DNA of 64,000 bases from Streptomyces sp. NBC_00569 (GCF_036345255.1 NZ_CP107783.1:9231001-9295000); one strand, 5' to 3'. Counted from the stretch's first letter, positions 9,064 through 18,520 are shown. Numbers and translations: made by a program. The notes: generated from the sequence alone by a model not told the origin.

Positions 9064-9417
9064 ATGGCAAACCGGTGGGTGGGAGTGACCGTCGACTGTA
9101 TTGACGTCGAACGGGTGTCAGCGTTCTGGAGCGTGCTGCTGGACCGCCCCCGGGGACCGTCCGAGCCCGGCTGGGTCTATCTCGGGCATCGCGACGACCC
9201 GCAGCCCCGCCTGGTCTTCCAGCCCGTGGCCGAGCCGAGGGCCGGAAAAGTGCGCCTGCACCTGGACGTCTCGGTCGACGACATCGATCAGGGCATCGCC
9301 CAAGTCATAGGTCTCGGCGGCCGGTTCACCGGCGAGCGGCACGACTATGACGAGGGCGTGGTCGTCGTGATGACCGACCCCGAGGGGCACGAGTTCTGCC
9401 TGTCCCAGTTTTACTAG
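9064..9417 (+). CDS. VOC-superfamily (glyoxalase-like) protein
   Basis: 117-residue single VOC domain. It starts VTVDCIDVERVSAFWSVLL and ends with the usual glyoxalase tail, MTDPEGHEFCLSQFY. The ATG start is chosen because the upstream sequence in frame is low-quality intergenic DNA. Its stop overlaps the convergent deaminase stop by four bases. Enzyme or binding protein; substrate unknown. Confidence 0.85.
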   Translation: MANRWVGVTVDCIDVERVSAFWSVLLDRPRGPSEPGWVYLGHRDDPQPRLVFQPVAEPRAGKVRLHLDVSVDDIDQGIAQVIGLGGRFTGERHDYDEGVVVVMTDPEGHEFCLSQFY

Positions 9418-9830
9418 CCTGCTGCGTCGAGCTGGTGGTCGGCCCACACGTAGGTTTCGGGGAGCAGGTCGGCCACGGGGACGGTCCGGAGGCGGTCGCC
9501 CGCACCGACGATGACCTTGAGGTCCGGGAAGTAGTCGAGGAGGACCTGGCGGCACCGGCCGCACGGGGGGACGACGCCGCGGTCGCGGTCGCCCACGGCG
9601 ACGATCGTGTCCAGCTCGTAGGCGCCCTGGCCGGCAGCCGCGCCGATGACGACCAGCTCGGCGCAGGGGCCCCCGGTGAAGTGGTAGGCGTTCACCGCGG
9701 TGACGATCCGGCCGTCCCGGGCGCGGGCCGCGGCCGCCATGGTGTGGTTGTCGCCCCGGCAGCGCGTGCGCGCGACATGAGCCGCGGCCTCGATGAGTTC
9801 GTGGTCGACGTGCTCGGTCTGCGTGGTCAA
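9414..9830 (-). CDS. Cytidine deaminase family, blasticidin S deaminase-like
   Basis: 138-residue zinc deaminase. The catalytic motif is YHFTGGPCAELVV (Cys and proton-shuttling Glu) and the zinc pair is PPCGRCRQVLLD. From memory, blasticidin S deaminase (BSD, Aspergillus terreus) has the same YHFTGGPCAELVV and CGRCRQVLLD stretches and a similar LLP..YVW C terminus, a closer resemblance than to ordinary Cdd. The TTG start at 9830 gives an N-terminal length matching BSD; an internal ATG at 9740 would cut into the fold. The TTG overlaps the TGA of an upstream minus-strand relic, so it was the second gene of an operon. The role may be nucleoside-antibiotic resistance or pyrimidine salvage. Confidence 0.85.
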   Translation of the reverse strand: MTTQTEHVDHELIEAAAHVARTRCRGDNHTMAAAARARDGRIVTAVNAYHFTGGPCAELVVIGAAAGQGAYELDTIVAVGDRDRGVVPPCGRCRQVLLDYFPDLKVIVGAGDRLRTVPVADLLPETYVWADHQLDAAG

Positions 9831-10078
9831 TTTCCCTGCCTTCGAGAGGTGTTGGCCCGTGGTGCCGGCGGTCGGCCGGGGCCGTCGTGGATGAGGTTCG
9901 CCGTCATGCGGTGTGCCGCGGCGGACCGGCCTTGCTTGCGGTAGAGGGCCAGGGCGGTGGTCCAGGCTTCTCGGGCACCGGCATCTTCGCCGCGCTCGGC
10001 GTGGATGTCTCCGAGCTGGGACCAGGTGTCGGCTTCTCGGCTGGCGTTGCCGATGGCCTGGAAGTGGGAACAGATGCG
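9827..10078 (-). pseudogene. 3' remnant of a TPR protein upstream of the deaminase
   Basis: The minus strand reads a clean TPR sequence (ADTWSQLGDIHAERGEDAGA, then REAWTTALALYRKQGRS) ending in a TGA that overlaps the deaminase TTG start (TTGA). Everything upstream of roughly 10078 is replaced by another gene on the opposite strand, so only about 80 residues remain. The original gene was probably a helix-turn-helix/TPR regulator; that identity is inferred from the repeat type only. Confidence 0.6.
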
Positions 10079-10443
10079 CAGGATACCCAGTGGTGCCGCC
10101 GCGCTCGTGACCGCGGCGGTGGTCGTCGTGGCGATGAGCGGCGCGGCGCAGGCGAAGCCCGCCGACGGAGACTGGCAGGGGTGCCCTTACGGGAGGTCTG
10201 CGTCTACGGTCAGAACGTCAGCCCGTGGGCCGATCCACACTCGACCGGCGTGTACCGGAGCTACGGTGCCCACAACCTGATTGGCCAGTACGGCAACCAC
10301 TGGTTCGTCGGCAACCAGTACGGCGGTGCCGGTGTGAGCCTGTGCGAGGGGTACAACGGCCCATGTGTCACCGTTTCCTCGACGCCCAGTACGCCGAGTC
10401 CGTCGACCTGACCTCCTACAACTCGATCACTCTGAACCGGTAG
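10074..10443 (+). pseudogene. Frameshifted small secreted protein, peptidase inhibitor I36-like
   Basis: ATG at 10074 opens a good signal peptide (MRR, a long AVVVVAMS core, GAAQA cleavage region) followed by DGDWQGCPYG. The frame is then lost near 10190, where one G appears missing. The next frame continues EVCVYGQNVSPW and NHWFVGNQYGG to CEGYNGPCV. A second shift near 10370 leads to FLDAQYAESVDLTSYNSI and a stop at 10443. Restored, it would be about 120 residues with a CPYG..CVY beginning like I36 inhibitors and related small secreted proteins. It is either a pseudogene or carries two sequencing errors. Confidence 0.55.
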
Positions 10444-10476
10444 AACACCCGGTGCCGGCCTCGGGGCTTCGTGTCG

Positions 10477-11046
10477 TCAGTCGGACACGATGTGGAGGAT
10501 TGCCGTGCCGTCCTCGCCGGTGGTCGCCTGGATCACCACCGCGTCGGGCTGGGGGCTCGGTCGAGCGGTGTCATCCAGGCCACCGCAGGAGTTGCCTCCG
10601 CCGTTGCTGCGGAGGACCGTGATGCAACCTTGGCCCGGGCCACTCGCACCGCCCTGGGACCGGCCACTGCCCGACTTCACCGTGTACTCCACCTTGTTCG
10701 GGCCGACCTCGGTGACGGACAGGGTCGCCGGACCGGCCGGGCCCTTGAAACGGATCGTCACCGGGCCGGTCACCGCGATCTCACAGTTGCCGTCCGCGCA
10801 GGCGCGGACATCACGCCCGTCCGCCGCCGACACGGACGGCTGCGCGGAGGAGGATGGCGGCGATGTGGGTTTCGAGGCCTGACGACTGGGTGAAGACGTG
10901 TCGTCGGCGTTGTCCGTGCTGCCGCAGCCACTCACCGCCAGGGCGACCAACGCGGCGAGTGTGATGCCCGTCACCCGCCGAGGATGCGAACGCCCTGTCG
11001 GCAGCCTCTCTGGCCGCAGCCCCTCTGCGGATGTCGTCGCGGCCAT
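10477..11046 (-). CDS. Secreted lipoprotein, unknown function
   Basis: 189-residue protein with a hydrophobic signal and a lipobox ending AVSGCGS. A Ser/Pro-rich linker follows, then a domain with four cysteines (RACADGNCEIAV, GQGCITV, GNSCGG). ATG at 11046 is preferred over an upstream extension because GAGGGGG lies just before it. The C-terminal domain (VTGPVTIRFKG to AILHIVSD) is all-beta in character. No family is recognised. It stands downstream of the truncated sensor kinase on the same strand but separated by about 140 bases. Confidence 0.7.
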   Translation of the reverse strand: MAATTSAEGLRPERLPTGRSHPRRVTGITLAALVALAVSGCGSTDNADDTSSPSRQASKPTSPPSSSAQPSVSAADGRDVRACADGNCEIAVTGPVTIRFKGPAGPATLSVTEVGPNKVEYTVKSGSGRSQGGASGPGQGCITVLRSNGGGNSCGGLDDTARPSPQPDAVVIQATTGEDGTAILHIVSD

Positions 11047-11185
11047 GAAGCCCCCTCGTGTTCCGAGCCTGCGTGCGTTCGGTGTCCGGCAGGCAGTCTT
11101 CCCTCTTGCCACGGCCGTCACGCACCGCACCGGCCCGAGCGGATTGCGGCCTCGCTCGAATGGCGGCGTGTGAGGCCACCGGCCC

Positions 11186-12263
<1,078 letters not shown>

Positions 12264-12274
12264 TTGACCCGTCG

Positions 12275-13513
12275 CTAGAGCGGCGGGTTTGCAGAGCGGG
12301 CGCCAGTGGCTGTGGTGCTGTGCTTGCGTCTGGTCTCACGCCCGGGTGCCGGGGGTGGGTCTGGGACGGTTGACTGCGCCCCGCGTCGCCGCAACTGTTC
12401 CGCGCGATGGCGGATGTTGCGGGAGCCGTTGCGGTCCGCGTGATCAACGAATCCGCAGGACCGGCACGCGAACCAGGCCTGGGAGACCCGGTTCGCTTTG
12501 TCTGTGTGGCCGCATTCGGCGCAGGTGCGGGAGGTGTACGCCGGATCGACATACACCACCGGCACACCGGCCTTCTTGGCCTTGTACGCGATGAACTGCC
12601 CGAGCTGAGCGAAGCTCCAGCTCGAGTGGGTGGCCCGTTGGGGCTTGCGAAGCCGTACCCGTTCGCGGATGCCCGTCAGATCTTCCAGGGCGATTCCGCG
12701 ACCGGTGCGTTCTGCCTCGGCCACCACATGCTTCGCGATCTTGTGGTTGATGTCCCTGGCCCGCCGCGCTTCCTTGCGCCTGCGTTTCTTCAGCCGGCGT
12801 TTGGCGGACGGGGTGTTCTTCTTCTGCAGCTTGGTGCGCAGCGTGCGTTCACGCGCCCGCGCTCGGTTCAGGGCGCGTCCGGCCATGATCTCGCCGTCCG
12901 AGGTGGTGGCGATGTTGACGATGCCGAGATCGATGCCGAGGAAGCCGTCCGGGTCGGTGTTTGGTTCCGTCTCGGGGATCTCACAGGTGGCGTTCAAGAA
13001 CCACATGCCGTCCCGGTACAGCAGGTCGGACTCGCCCTTGCGGTACAGGGCCAGGCGCGCCAGCTGCTCAGGGGAGGCGGTGAAGGCCACCTCCTTGATC
13101 CGCCCGGACAGCGTCCAGATGGAGACGGTCCGGTCCCCGGTCTGCCAGGACAGCATCCGGTCGTCATAGGGCTGGGCGCCCTCGGGCCGGAAGGCGACTG
13201 GTTTCCCGGTGGCCTGCCGGTAGCGCTTGGACCACGGCTTGCCCATGTTCCCGGCCCGCGCGTTCGCCGCCAGCGTGGTGTACGCGTCGCACGTCTTCTT
13301 GATCACATGCTGAGCGGCTTGCGCGCCGAGCCCCCACCGCTGCCTGATCTCGGCGTAGGTGTGCTGGCGCAGCGCGAAGTTCCGCTTCACGTCCTTGGCG
13401 AAGGCAACCCCGGACACCCAGGTAGCGGCCTCGTTGCAGGCGTGCAGGGTCGCCTCAAGTGCCGCCGCCTGCACAGGCGTCGGCAGCAACTTGACCTGCA
13501 CCACCAGTTTCAC
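12275..13513 (-). CDS. tnpB: TnpB, RNA-guided endonuclease of IS200/IS605
   Basis: 412-residue TnpB. The RuvC residues are all present: Asp in GIDLGIVNIATTSDG, Glu in ALEDLTGIRER, Asp in VDHADRNGSRNI. The zinc ribbon is intact (CAECGH and CRSCGF). The N terminus (MKLVVQVKLLPTPVQ) matches the family. The protein therefore looks catalytically complete although its partner tnpA is broken. Its guide RNA should come from the 3' end of this gene and the right end, with the guide taken from flanking DNA, here the disrupted kinase gene. Confidence 0.92.
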   Translation of the reverse strand: MKLVVQVKLLPTPVQAAALEATLHACNEAATWVSGVAFAKDVKRNFALRQHTYAEIRQRWGLGAQAAQHVIKKTCDAYTTLAANARAGNMGKPWSKRYRQATGKPVAFRPEGAQPYDDRMLSWQTGDRTVSIWTLSGRIKEVAFTASPEQLARLALYRKGESDLLYRDGMWFLNATCEIPETEPNTDPDGFLGIDLGIVNIATTSDGEIMAGRALNRARARERTLRTKLQKKNTPSAKRRLKKRRRKEARRARDINHKIAKHVVAEAERTGRGIALEDLTGIRERVRLRKPQRATHSSWSFAQLGQFIAYKAKKAGVPVVYVDPAYTSRTCAECGHTDKANRVSQAWFACRSCGFVDHADRNGSRNIRHRAEQLRRRGAQSTVPDPPPAPGRETRRKHSTTATGARSANPPL

Positions 13514-13535
13514 CCGGCCAGGCTAGTGCCTGGCA

Positions 13536-13748
13536 TTGACCTGGGTCACCGAGATGAGACCAGACCGGGATTTACGCAGGGGACGTAGCGTCGTCCACAC
13601 CCTGCCCGCGCATTTGGTCTTCGCCCCGAAGTGCCGTCGGGGAGTGTTCACCGACGATCTCCTCACGCGCTGCGAGGAGATCATGCGGGACGTCTGCGCC
13701 GACTTCGGCGGTGAACTGCGGGAGTTCAACGGCGAGCGGGACCATACT
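13536..13748 (+). pseudogene. tnpA: TnpA (Y1 transposase) N-terminal fragment
   Basis: About 70 residues resemble IS200/IS605 TnpA: RRGRSVVHTL, HLVF, RRGVFTDDLLTRCEEIM, CADFGGELREFNGE. The HUH histidine pair is damaged (LPAHLVF where LHAHLVF or LHVHLVF is usual), and the half with the catalytic tyrosine is missing. The sequence after GERDH is foreign, joining the epimerase relic. Confidence 0.85.
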
Positions 13749-14284
13749 CCGCCTCCAAGATCGGCGCGGACATGATGGCGCTGTCGCACTGGCACGCCTT
13801 CGAACTGCCCGTGACGATAGTGCGGCCGTTCAACACCTATGGCCCTCGGCAGTCCGCGCGCGCAGTGATACCGACGATCCTGTCCCAACTGCACGCGGGC
13901 GCAACGGAGATCAGGCTCGGCTCGCTCACCCCGACCCGCGACTTCACCTACGTCACCGACACCGCGGCCGGATTCCTGGCACTCGCGGACTGCGACCGGG
14001 CACTCGGCCAGTCCGTCAACCTCGGCACCGGGCGGAAGATCTCCGTCGGGGACCTGGCGACCGCGCTGATCTCCGCGTCGGGCCGTGACGCGAAGGAGGT
14101 CGTGGACCCGGCACGCCTGCGGCCGTCCGGCAGCGAGGTGGAGCGCCTGCTCTCCGACAACGCGAGGGCGCGTGAGTGGGCGGGGTGGCAGCCTGAGGTG
14201 TCCCTGGAGGACGGGCTGAAGCGGACGTCGCAGTGGGTGGCCGACAACATCGCGCTGTTCGCGACGGACCGCTACCAAGTCTGA
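13745..14284 (+). pseudogene. NAD-dependent epimerase/dehydratase, N-terminal half missing (LegB-like)
   Basis: The frame starts at the active-site YxxxK (YSASKIGADMMA) and continues through VRPFNTYGPRQS, TPTRDFTYVTDTA and NLGTGRKISVGD to a natural stop, about 179 residues. The Rossmann NAD-binding half (GxxGxxG) is gone and replaced by a transposase fragment. The C-terminal pattern resembles NAD-dependent 4,6-dehydratases such as LegB, used for nucleotide sugars. Not functional as it stands. No sugar-biosynthesis neighbours remain. Confidence 0.85.
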
Positions 14285-14338
14285 GCCAGGGGCCGGTTAT
14301 CCAGGTCTGAGTCCGGGGGCCGGGATCAGGTCCGGTCA

Positions 14339-14359
14339 GGGTGTGGGGTGGGGTGGGGT
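14339..14359 (+). other. Four G-runs, possible G-quadruplex
   Basis: GGG TGT GGGG T GGGG T GGGG lies about 140 bases upstream of the methyltransferase start, in a 213-base intergenic region. G-quadruplex formation is inferred from the pattern only. Confidence 0.4.
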
Positions 14360-14497
14360 GTGTCCGGTGGCTGGGGAGGGCCGGTCGTCGGGCGACTGAA
14401 CGCGTGAGGGGCACGCAATGCCGTGATGCCTTGCGCATGAGGCCGTCGAGCCGGAGAACTTCTTGCGTTATAGGCAAGGGCTTATGCGTAGAACGAA

Positions 14498-15517
14498 ATG
14501 GCGCGTACGGTCGATGTCATGACGCACCCCACGCCCGCACCGCACGGTTCCCCTGCACACTCCCAGCCGCACGGGCACGGGTCCCATGAGATCGGCCACG
14601 GCGTCCACGACTCCCACGTCCACGACTCCCACGGCCACGGCGCCCACGGCGCCCACGCGCAGGAAAGCCACGGCGCACCTGCCCATGAACATGAGCAGGA
14701 CGGCCTCGCGGAACTGCTCGATCTCGATGCCGAACTGTTCGCGCCCTACATCGAGGCCTCGATGCGCTCCATCGCCGAAGCGGCCGGGGACGACGTCAAG
14801 CGGATCGTGGACCTCGGTGCCGGCAGCGGCACCGGAACGTTCGCTCTGCTGAAGCAGTTCCACTCCGCCCAGGTGACGGCCGTGGACAGCTCCGCCCACA
14901 TGCTGGAACAGCTGACCAGAACCGCCGCCGCCAAGAACCTGGCCTCGCGTGTCCACGCGCTGGAAGCGGACATCGGGACGGGCCTTCCGGGCGTCACTGA
15001 CGTGGACCTCGTATGGGCCTCCGCCTCCATGCACCACATGAACGACCCCATGGCGACCCTCGGTATCGTCTTCGAGGCGCTGCGCCCGGGCGGATTCCTG
15101 GCCATCGCCGAACTGGACGGGATGCCACGTTTTCTCGCCGACGACGCGGTACCGGAGCGCCCCGGACTGGAAGGCCGCTTCCGTGAGGCGCTCACCACGC
15201 TGCACGACGAAGAGGTACCCCACATGGGAGCCGACTGGGGCGCACTGCTGGCCTCGGCCGGATTCACCCTTGAGGAGGAACGCGCAGAGAGCCTCGAACT
15301 GCGCCCGCAGCCCGGCGGCAGCGCCGGGCTCTACGCGCATGGCACGCTCAGCCGTATCCGCGGCGCACTGGTCGGCCGCATCGACCCGGCCGACCTGGAA
15401 GCGCTGGACACCCTGGTGAACGGGGGCCCGGCGGACGTACGCCGTCGCGACGACCTGGTGGTGCGCTCCACGCGCCAGCTCTGGATCGCGCGCCGCCCCA
15501 CGGACAGCCGCTCGTAG
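14498..15517 (+). CDS. SAM-dependent methyltransferase with histidine-rich N terminus
   Basis: 339-residue class I methyltransferase. Residues 20-66 are extremely rich in His (HGHGSHEIGHGVHDSHVHDS and onward), a likely metal-binding tail. The SAM site is RIVDLGAGSGTGTFALL with the acidic ribose-binding position in VTAVDSSAHML; the post-motif is LVWASASMHHMNDP. ATG at 14498 or 14519 could be the start; neither has a strong ribosome site. Substrate unknown. Such His-rich methyltransferases recur in Streptomyces; a link with metal stress is inference. Confidence 0.82.
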   Translation: MARTVDVMTHPTPAPHGSPAHSQPHGHGSHEIGHGVHDSHVHDSHGHGAHGAHAQESHGAPAHEHEQDGLAELLDLDAELFAPYIEASMRSIAEAAGDDVKRIVDLGAGSGTGTFALLKQFHSAQVTAVDSSAHMLEQLTRTAAAKNLASRVHALEADIGTGLPGVTDVDLVWASASMHHMNDPMATLGIVFEALRPGGFLAIAELDGMPRFLADDAVPERPGLEGRFREALTTLHDEEVPHMGADWGALLASAGFTLEEERAESLELRPQPGGSAGLYAHGTLSRIRGALVGRIDPADLEALDTLVNGGPADVRRRDDLVVRSTRQLWIARRPTDSRS

Positions 15518-15652
15518 CGGCCCACAGGAGCGAGCGTCATGGTTGGCTGAACAGGTCGAGTCACGCGATGCCGCTTCGACGTCTCTACTGGAGGCCACGG
15601 CCGATGGGACCGGGCGTGGCACGGAAGGCGCGAGCCGTTCGGAGGTATGGCC

Positions 15653-16216
15653 ATGCAGAGACTCACCGTCGATGTGTTCGTCTCGGTTGACGGGTATGCC
15701 GGCAGCGCGACATCGCCCGCCTACTTCGGCTACGACGGACCCATGCTCGAGGAGTGGATCCGCGAGGAGATGGCCGGGCCGCAGCTGGTGCTCATGGGGC
15801 GGCGTACCTACGAGGCCCTCGCGGGTCTCTCCGGGGAGACGGGTGGCGCCGGCACGGACCCGGTGCCCGGTGTGGACAAGGTCGTCTTCTCGTCGACGCT
15901 GAAGACGGTCTCCTGGCAGGACACCCGCGTGTGCCAGGACGACCTGATCTCCGAGGTCACCCGGCTCAAGAGCGAGGGCCATGTGCCGATGCGGACCATG
16001 GGCAGTCTGTCCGTGGTCCGGCAGCTCCTCGAAGCGGGCCTCGTGGACCGGCTGAGGCTGACGACCTTTCCGCTGCTCGTGGGGGAGTCGGGCCGCGAGC
16101 CGTTGTTCGCCGGTGTGGGGTCGGCCGACCTTGAGCTGGTGAGCCACCATGACCTGGACGGGAGGGTGCTGGTGATGGAGTACCGCCCCACGGGACGCGC
16201 CATTCCACGGGCCTGA
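15653..16216 (+). CDS. Dihydrofolate reductase-family protein (RibD C-terminal-like)
   Basis: 187-residue protein of the DHFR/RibD_C fold found widely in Streptomyces: VDVFVSVDGYAGSA at the start, LVLMGRRTYEAL, VVFSSTLKTVSW and TMGSLSVVRQLLEAGLVDRLRL. Start: ATG at 15653 has GGAGG seven bases upstream; the ATG at 15647 is too close. Probably an NADPH-dependent reductase of unknown substrate. Confidence 0.85.
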   Translation: MQRLTVDVFVSVDGYAGSATSPAYFGYDGPMLEEWIREEMAGPQLVLMGRRTYEALAGLSGETGGAGTDPVPGVDKVVFSSTLKTVSWQDTRVCQDDLISEVTRLKSEGHVPMRTMGSLSVVRQLLEAGLVDRLRLTTFPLLVGESGREPLFAGVGSADLELVSHHDLDGRVLVMEYRPTGRAIPRA

Positions 16217-16273
16217 CGGGAAGCCCACCTGGCCCTGGCCACCGGGCCCTGCCCACCCGCCCCTGAAGAGGCC

Positions 16274-16618
16274 TCAGAGGTTGTGTGCCGTCTCGTGGCG
16301 CGGCTGGTAGAGGCCCAGCTCGCCTCCGCCCGGGAGCCGGATCCCGGTCTTGAGGCCCCAGCCGGCGTTCGTGACCGGGGCGCACGTGACCCCCTTGGCC
16401 GAGAGCTCGTCGACCGTCGCGTTGACGTCCTCGCACATCAGGTACAGCTCGTGTGACGGTGCGTCGGAGGGATGGACTGCCACCTCTGCCGGAGGCAGTT
16501 GGAAGATGAGCCAGCCGTCGCCGGCATCGACGTGCGGATACCCCAGAACATTCTTGAAGAAGGCGCGGTCCGCCTCCGCGTCCTGGCTGTAGATGATGAC
16601 GTGAGCGCCGTTGATCAT
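16274..16618 (-). CDS. VOC-superfamily protein
   Basis: 114-residue single VOC domain: INGAHVIIYSQDAEADRAFF, GWLIFQLPPAEVAVHP, HELYLMCEDVNATVDEL and a C-terminal IRLPGGGELGLYQPRH. Metal-site positions (His near the start, Glu in GELGLYQP) fit a glyoxalase/bleomycin-resistance fold. ATG at 16618 is used; the upstream in-frame extension is intergenic. No operon partner. Confidence 0.85.
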   Translation of the reverse strand: MINGAHVIIYSQDAEADRAFFKNVLGYPHVDAGDGWLIFQLPPAEVAVHPSDAPSHELYLMCEDVNATVDELSAKGVTCAPVTNAGWGLKTGIRLPGGGELGLYQPRHETAHNL

Positions 16619-16818
16619 GCGTGCAGCGTACTTACCGCTGGGGAGGGAGTCCGGATATGACGCCGTGTCTGCGGCGGCGATGTCCTGGCGGAGAAACGGT
16701 GGCTGCCCTTGATGGATACGCCTCACCCGGTGCGCGCAGCCGGTGCGGCCGGGGATCGGCCCGCACGAACCGACTGACGCGTCTACGCCGCCCTCGGCCG
16801 ACGCCCGTACGCCGAAGC

Positions 16819-16998
16819 GGCTATGTGCTCCAGGTGCAGAGCGAGCCACCCGCGACGCCGGTCACCGCCGAGGACATCGCCGCCTTCAACCAGCGCTTCC
16901 CCCGGACGTTCGCCGCCGCGGCCGCCCACACTCCGGACGAGAAGTTCACCCGCAGCCTGGACCTGCTCTGCGCCGGCATCGCGACGCTCATCCCGTGA
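16819..16998 (+). pseudogene. TetR-family regulator, C-terminal fragment
   Basis: About 60 residues (GYVLQVQSEPP, FNQRFPRTFAAAAAHTP, LDLLCAGIATLIP) match the end of TetR regulators with the tetracycline-repressor-like C-terminal domain. The DNA-binding half is absent and the upstream sequence has no coding character. The stop sits inside a tandem repeat. Confidence 0.6.
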
Positions 16999-17056
16999 AT
17001 CTCGCTCATCCCGTGAACTCGCTCAGTCCTTGAACCTCGTCCATCCCGTGACCCTC
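16986..17056. repeat. Four-copy degenerate tandem repeat, 17-18 bp
   Basis: GCTCATCCCGTGAATCTC, GCTCATCCCGTGAACTC, GCTCAGTCCTTGAACCTC and GTCCATCCCGTGACCCTC follow one another directly. The array begins at the end of the TetR relic and continues into the gap before the AhpD-like gene. Confidence 0.85.
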
Positions 17057-17179
17057 GTCGTCGGTGGCCGCTCCCGCGGCGCATGACGTGGAGACGCAGG
17101 TCACCTGCGGCCATGTCACAGCGCGCGGAGCCGTTTCGTCATAGGGGTGCAGGCATCGGCAACGACGGAGGAGTTCACG

Positions 17180-17674
17180 ATGAACGCCCGTTTGAACATG
17201 TTCGGCAACCCGACGGCCATGAAGGTCTGGAAGCACGTCATCGCGGCGAACCAGGTGCTCGCCGAGTCGTCGGTGCCGGACACGACGCTGGAGCTGGTGA
17301 AGATCCGCGCCAGCCAGATCAACGGGTGCGGCGGCTGCCTCGACATGCACACCAAGGACGCCGCTGCCGCCGGTGAGACCTCGACGCGCCTCAACCTGGT
17401 CGCGGCGTGGAGGGAGGCCACGGTCTACACCGAGGCCGAGCGCGCGGCGCTGGAGCTGACGGACCAGGGCACCCGCATCGCCGACGCGGCCGGCGGCGTC
17501 CCGGACGAGGTCTGGGCGAACGCCGCCAAGTACTACGACGAGGACCAGCTCGCCGTCCTGGTGTCGCAGATCGCCGTCATCAACGCGTTCAACCGCGGCA
17601 ACGTCATCATCCAGATGCCGGCCGGCGACTACCAGCCCGGCCTGCTGGGACAACCCGGTCCGCACGGACGATGA
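17180..17674 (+). CDS. Carboxymuconolactone decarboxylase-family (AhpD-like) protein
   Basis: 164-residue AhpD-fold protein. The redox CxxC and relay histidine are in NGCGGCLDMHTKDA, matching the alkylhydroperoxidase D core. It probably acts as a peroxidase or thiol reductant. ATG at 17180 is preferred because GGAGGAG lies seven bases upstream. Neighbouring genes are unrelated; regulation is not visible. Confidence 0.9.
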   Translation: MNARLNMFGNPTAMKVWKHVIAANQVLAESSVPDTTLELVKIRASQINGCGGCLDMHTKDAAAAGETSTRLNLVAAWREATVYTEAERAALELTDQGTRIADAAGGVPDEVWANAAKYYDEDQLAVLVSQIAVINAFNRGNVIIQMPAGDYQPGLLGQPGPHGR

Positions 17675-17723
17675 GGTGTGCCTGGCCCGGCAGGTGCTCT
17701 CCGGACGACCGCCGGGCCCGGCC

Positions 17724-17794
17724 GACCTGTCCGATCAGGCTGACCTTGCCCGATCAGGTGACCTGCCCGATGAGGTGACCTGCCAGTTCAAGGG
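17724..17794. repeat. Four-copy degenerate tandem repeat, 17-18 bp
   Basis: GACCTGTCCGATCAGGCT, GACCTTGCCCGATCAGGT, GACCTGCCCGATGAGGT and GACCTGCCAGTTCAAGGG are adjacent. Same style as the array at 16986 but a different unit. It lies in the gap before the YCII-like gene. Confidence 0.85.
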
Positions 17795-17861
17795 TCTTGC
17801 TCGCAGGCCGAATGAGGACGACCGCGAGATGACGCAGGGCATCGTGGGGGAGAGTGTGCGC

Positions 17862-18410
17862 ATGGAGTTCTTCTGTTACCACCGCGATCGTCTCGACTCT
17901 CTCGCGCTGCGCGACGAGTTGCTGGAAGACCACTGGTCCTACATGGACCAGTACGGCGAAGAGCTGATCGCTCGCGGCCCCACGCTCAGCAGCGACGGTG
18001 AGGAGCCGACGGGGAGTGTGCACATCGTCGACCTGCCGGACACCGCCGCGGCACGCGCGTTCGCGTTCGACGAACCCGGCTATCAGGCGGGCGTGTACCG
18101 GGACGTGATGCTGCGCCGGTGGCGCAACGGGCTGGGGCGCACCATGTGGGACTACCCCGGTGGCCCGACCGAAGGCGACCGATATCTGGTGCTCGGCCTC
18201 GGTGCGGGGCAGGCTGTCGACCTCGATGTGCCCGCCGATCAAGACGACTTGATCGCGTATGGACCCCTGCTGTCCGACGACGGAGCCACCTGGCTGGGTA
18301 CGGCGGCGCTCGTCCGGGCGCCGGACCCGGACACGGCATGCGCCGTTCTGACCGTGGGTCTCTACGCCGAGATCGAGGTCCACAACTGGCAGTTCGGCGG
18401 CAGGCGGTGA
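17862..18410 (+). CDS. Tandem YCII-like domain protein
   Basis: 182 residues made of two similar halves. The first runs from EFFCYHRDRLDSLALRDELL through LIARGPTLSSDGE; the second from DRYLVLGLGAG through LIAYGPLLSDDGA to the end. Each half resembles a YCII domain of about 90 residues, where the conserved D and H usually act in a dimer. Start: ATG at 17862, with GGGGGAG eight bases upstream; the longer frame would pass through a tandem repeat. Function unknown. Confidence 0.75.
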   Translation: MEFFCYHRDRLDSLALRDELLEDHWSYMDQYGEELIARGPTLSSDGEEPTGSVHIVDLPDTAAARAFAFDEPGYQAGVYRDVMLRRWRNGLGRTMWDYPGGPTEGDRYLVLGLGAGQAVDLDVPADQDDLIAYGPLLSDDGATWLGTAALVRAPDPDTACAVLTVGLYAEIEVHNWQFGGRR

Positions 18411-18520
18411 TGACGAACGTCACCTTGCCCTGCGAGCGGAGGACGAGCGAGCCGTGCAACGATTCCGGCCCGGCGCGCGTCATTTCTCCGAGAGTTCATT
18501 TCGATGCCCGAAGGACGTAA

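Larger units (their letters stand above)
12264..13748. mobile_element. IS200/IS605-type element, truncated at its tnpA end
   Basis: Divergent tnpA (+) and tnpB (-) genes as in IS605. The right end is recognisable next to tnpB: a hairpin, CCCG T CGC TAGA GCG G CGGG at 12268-12287, followed on the minus strand by TCAA, which resembles the TCAA cleavage site of IS608-like elements. The left end is absent because tnpA stops abruptly at about 13745 and joins an unrelated epimerase gene. Confidence 0.75.

Noticed and set aside
16986..17794. 17-18 bp arrays considered as CRISPR
   Set aside because: Copies are adjacent and degenerate, with no unique spacers and no cas genes.
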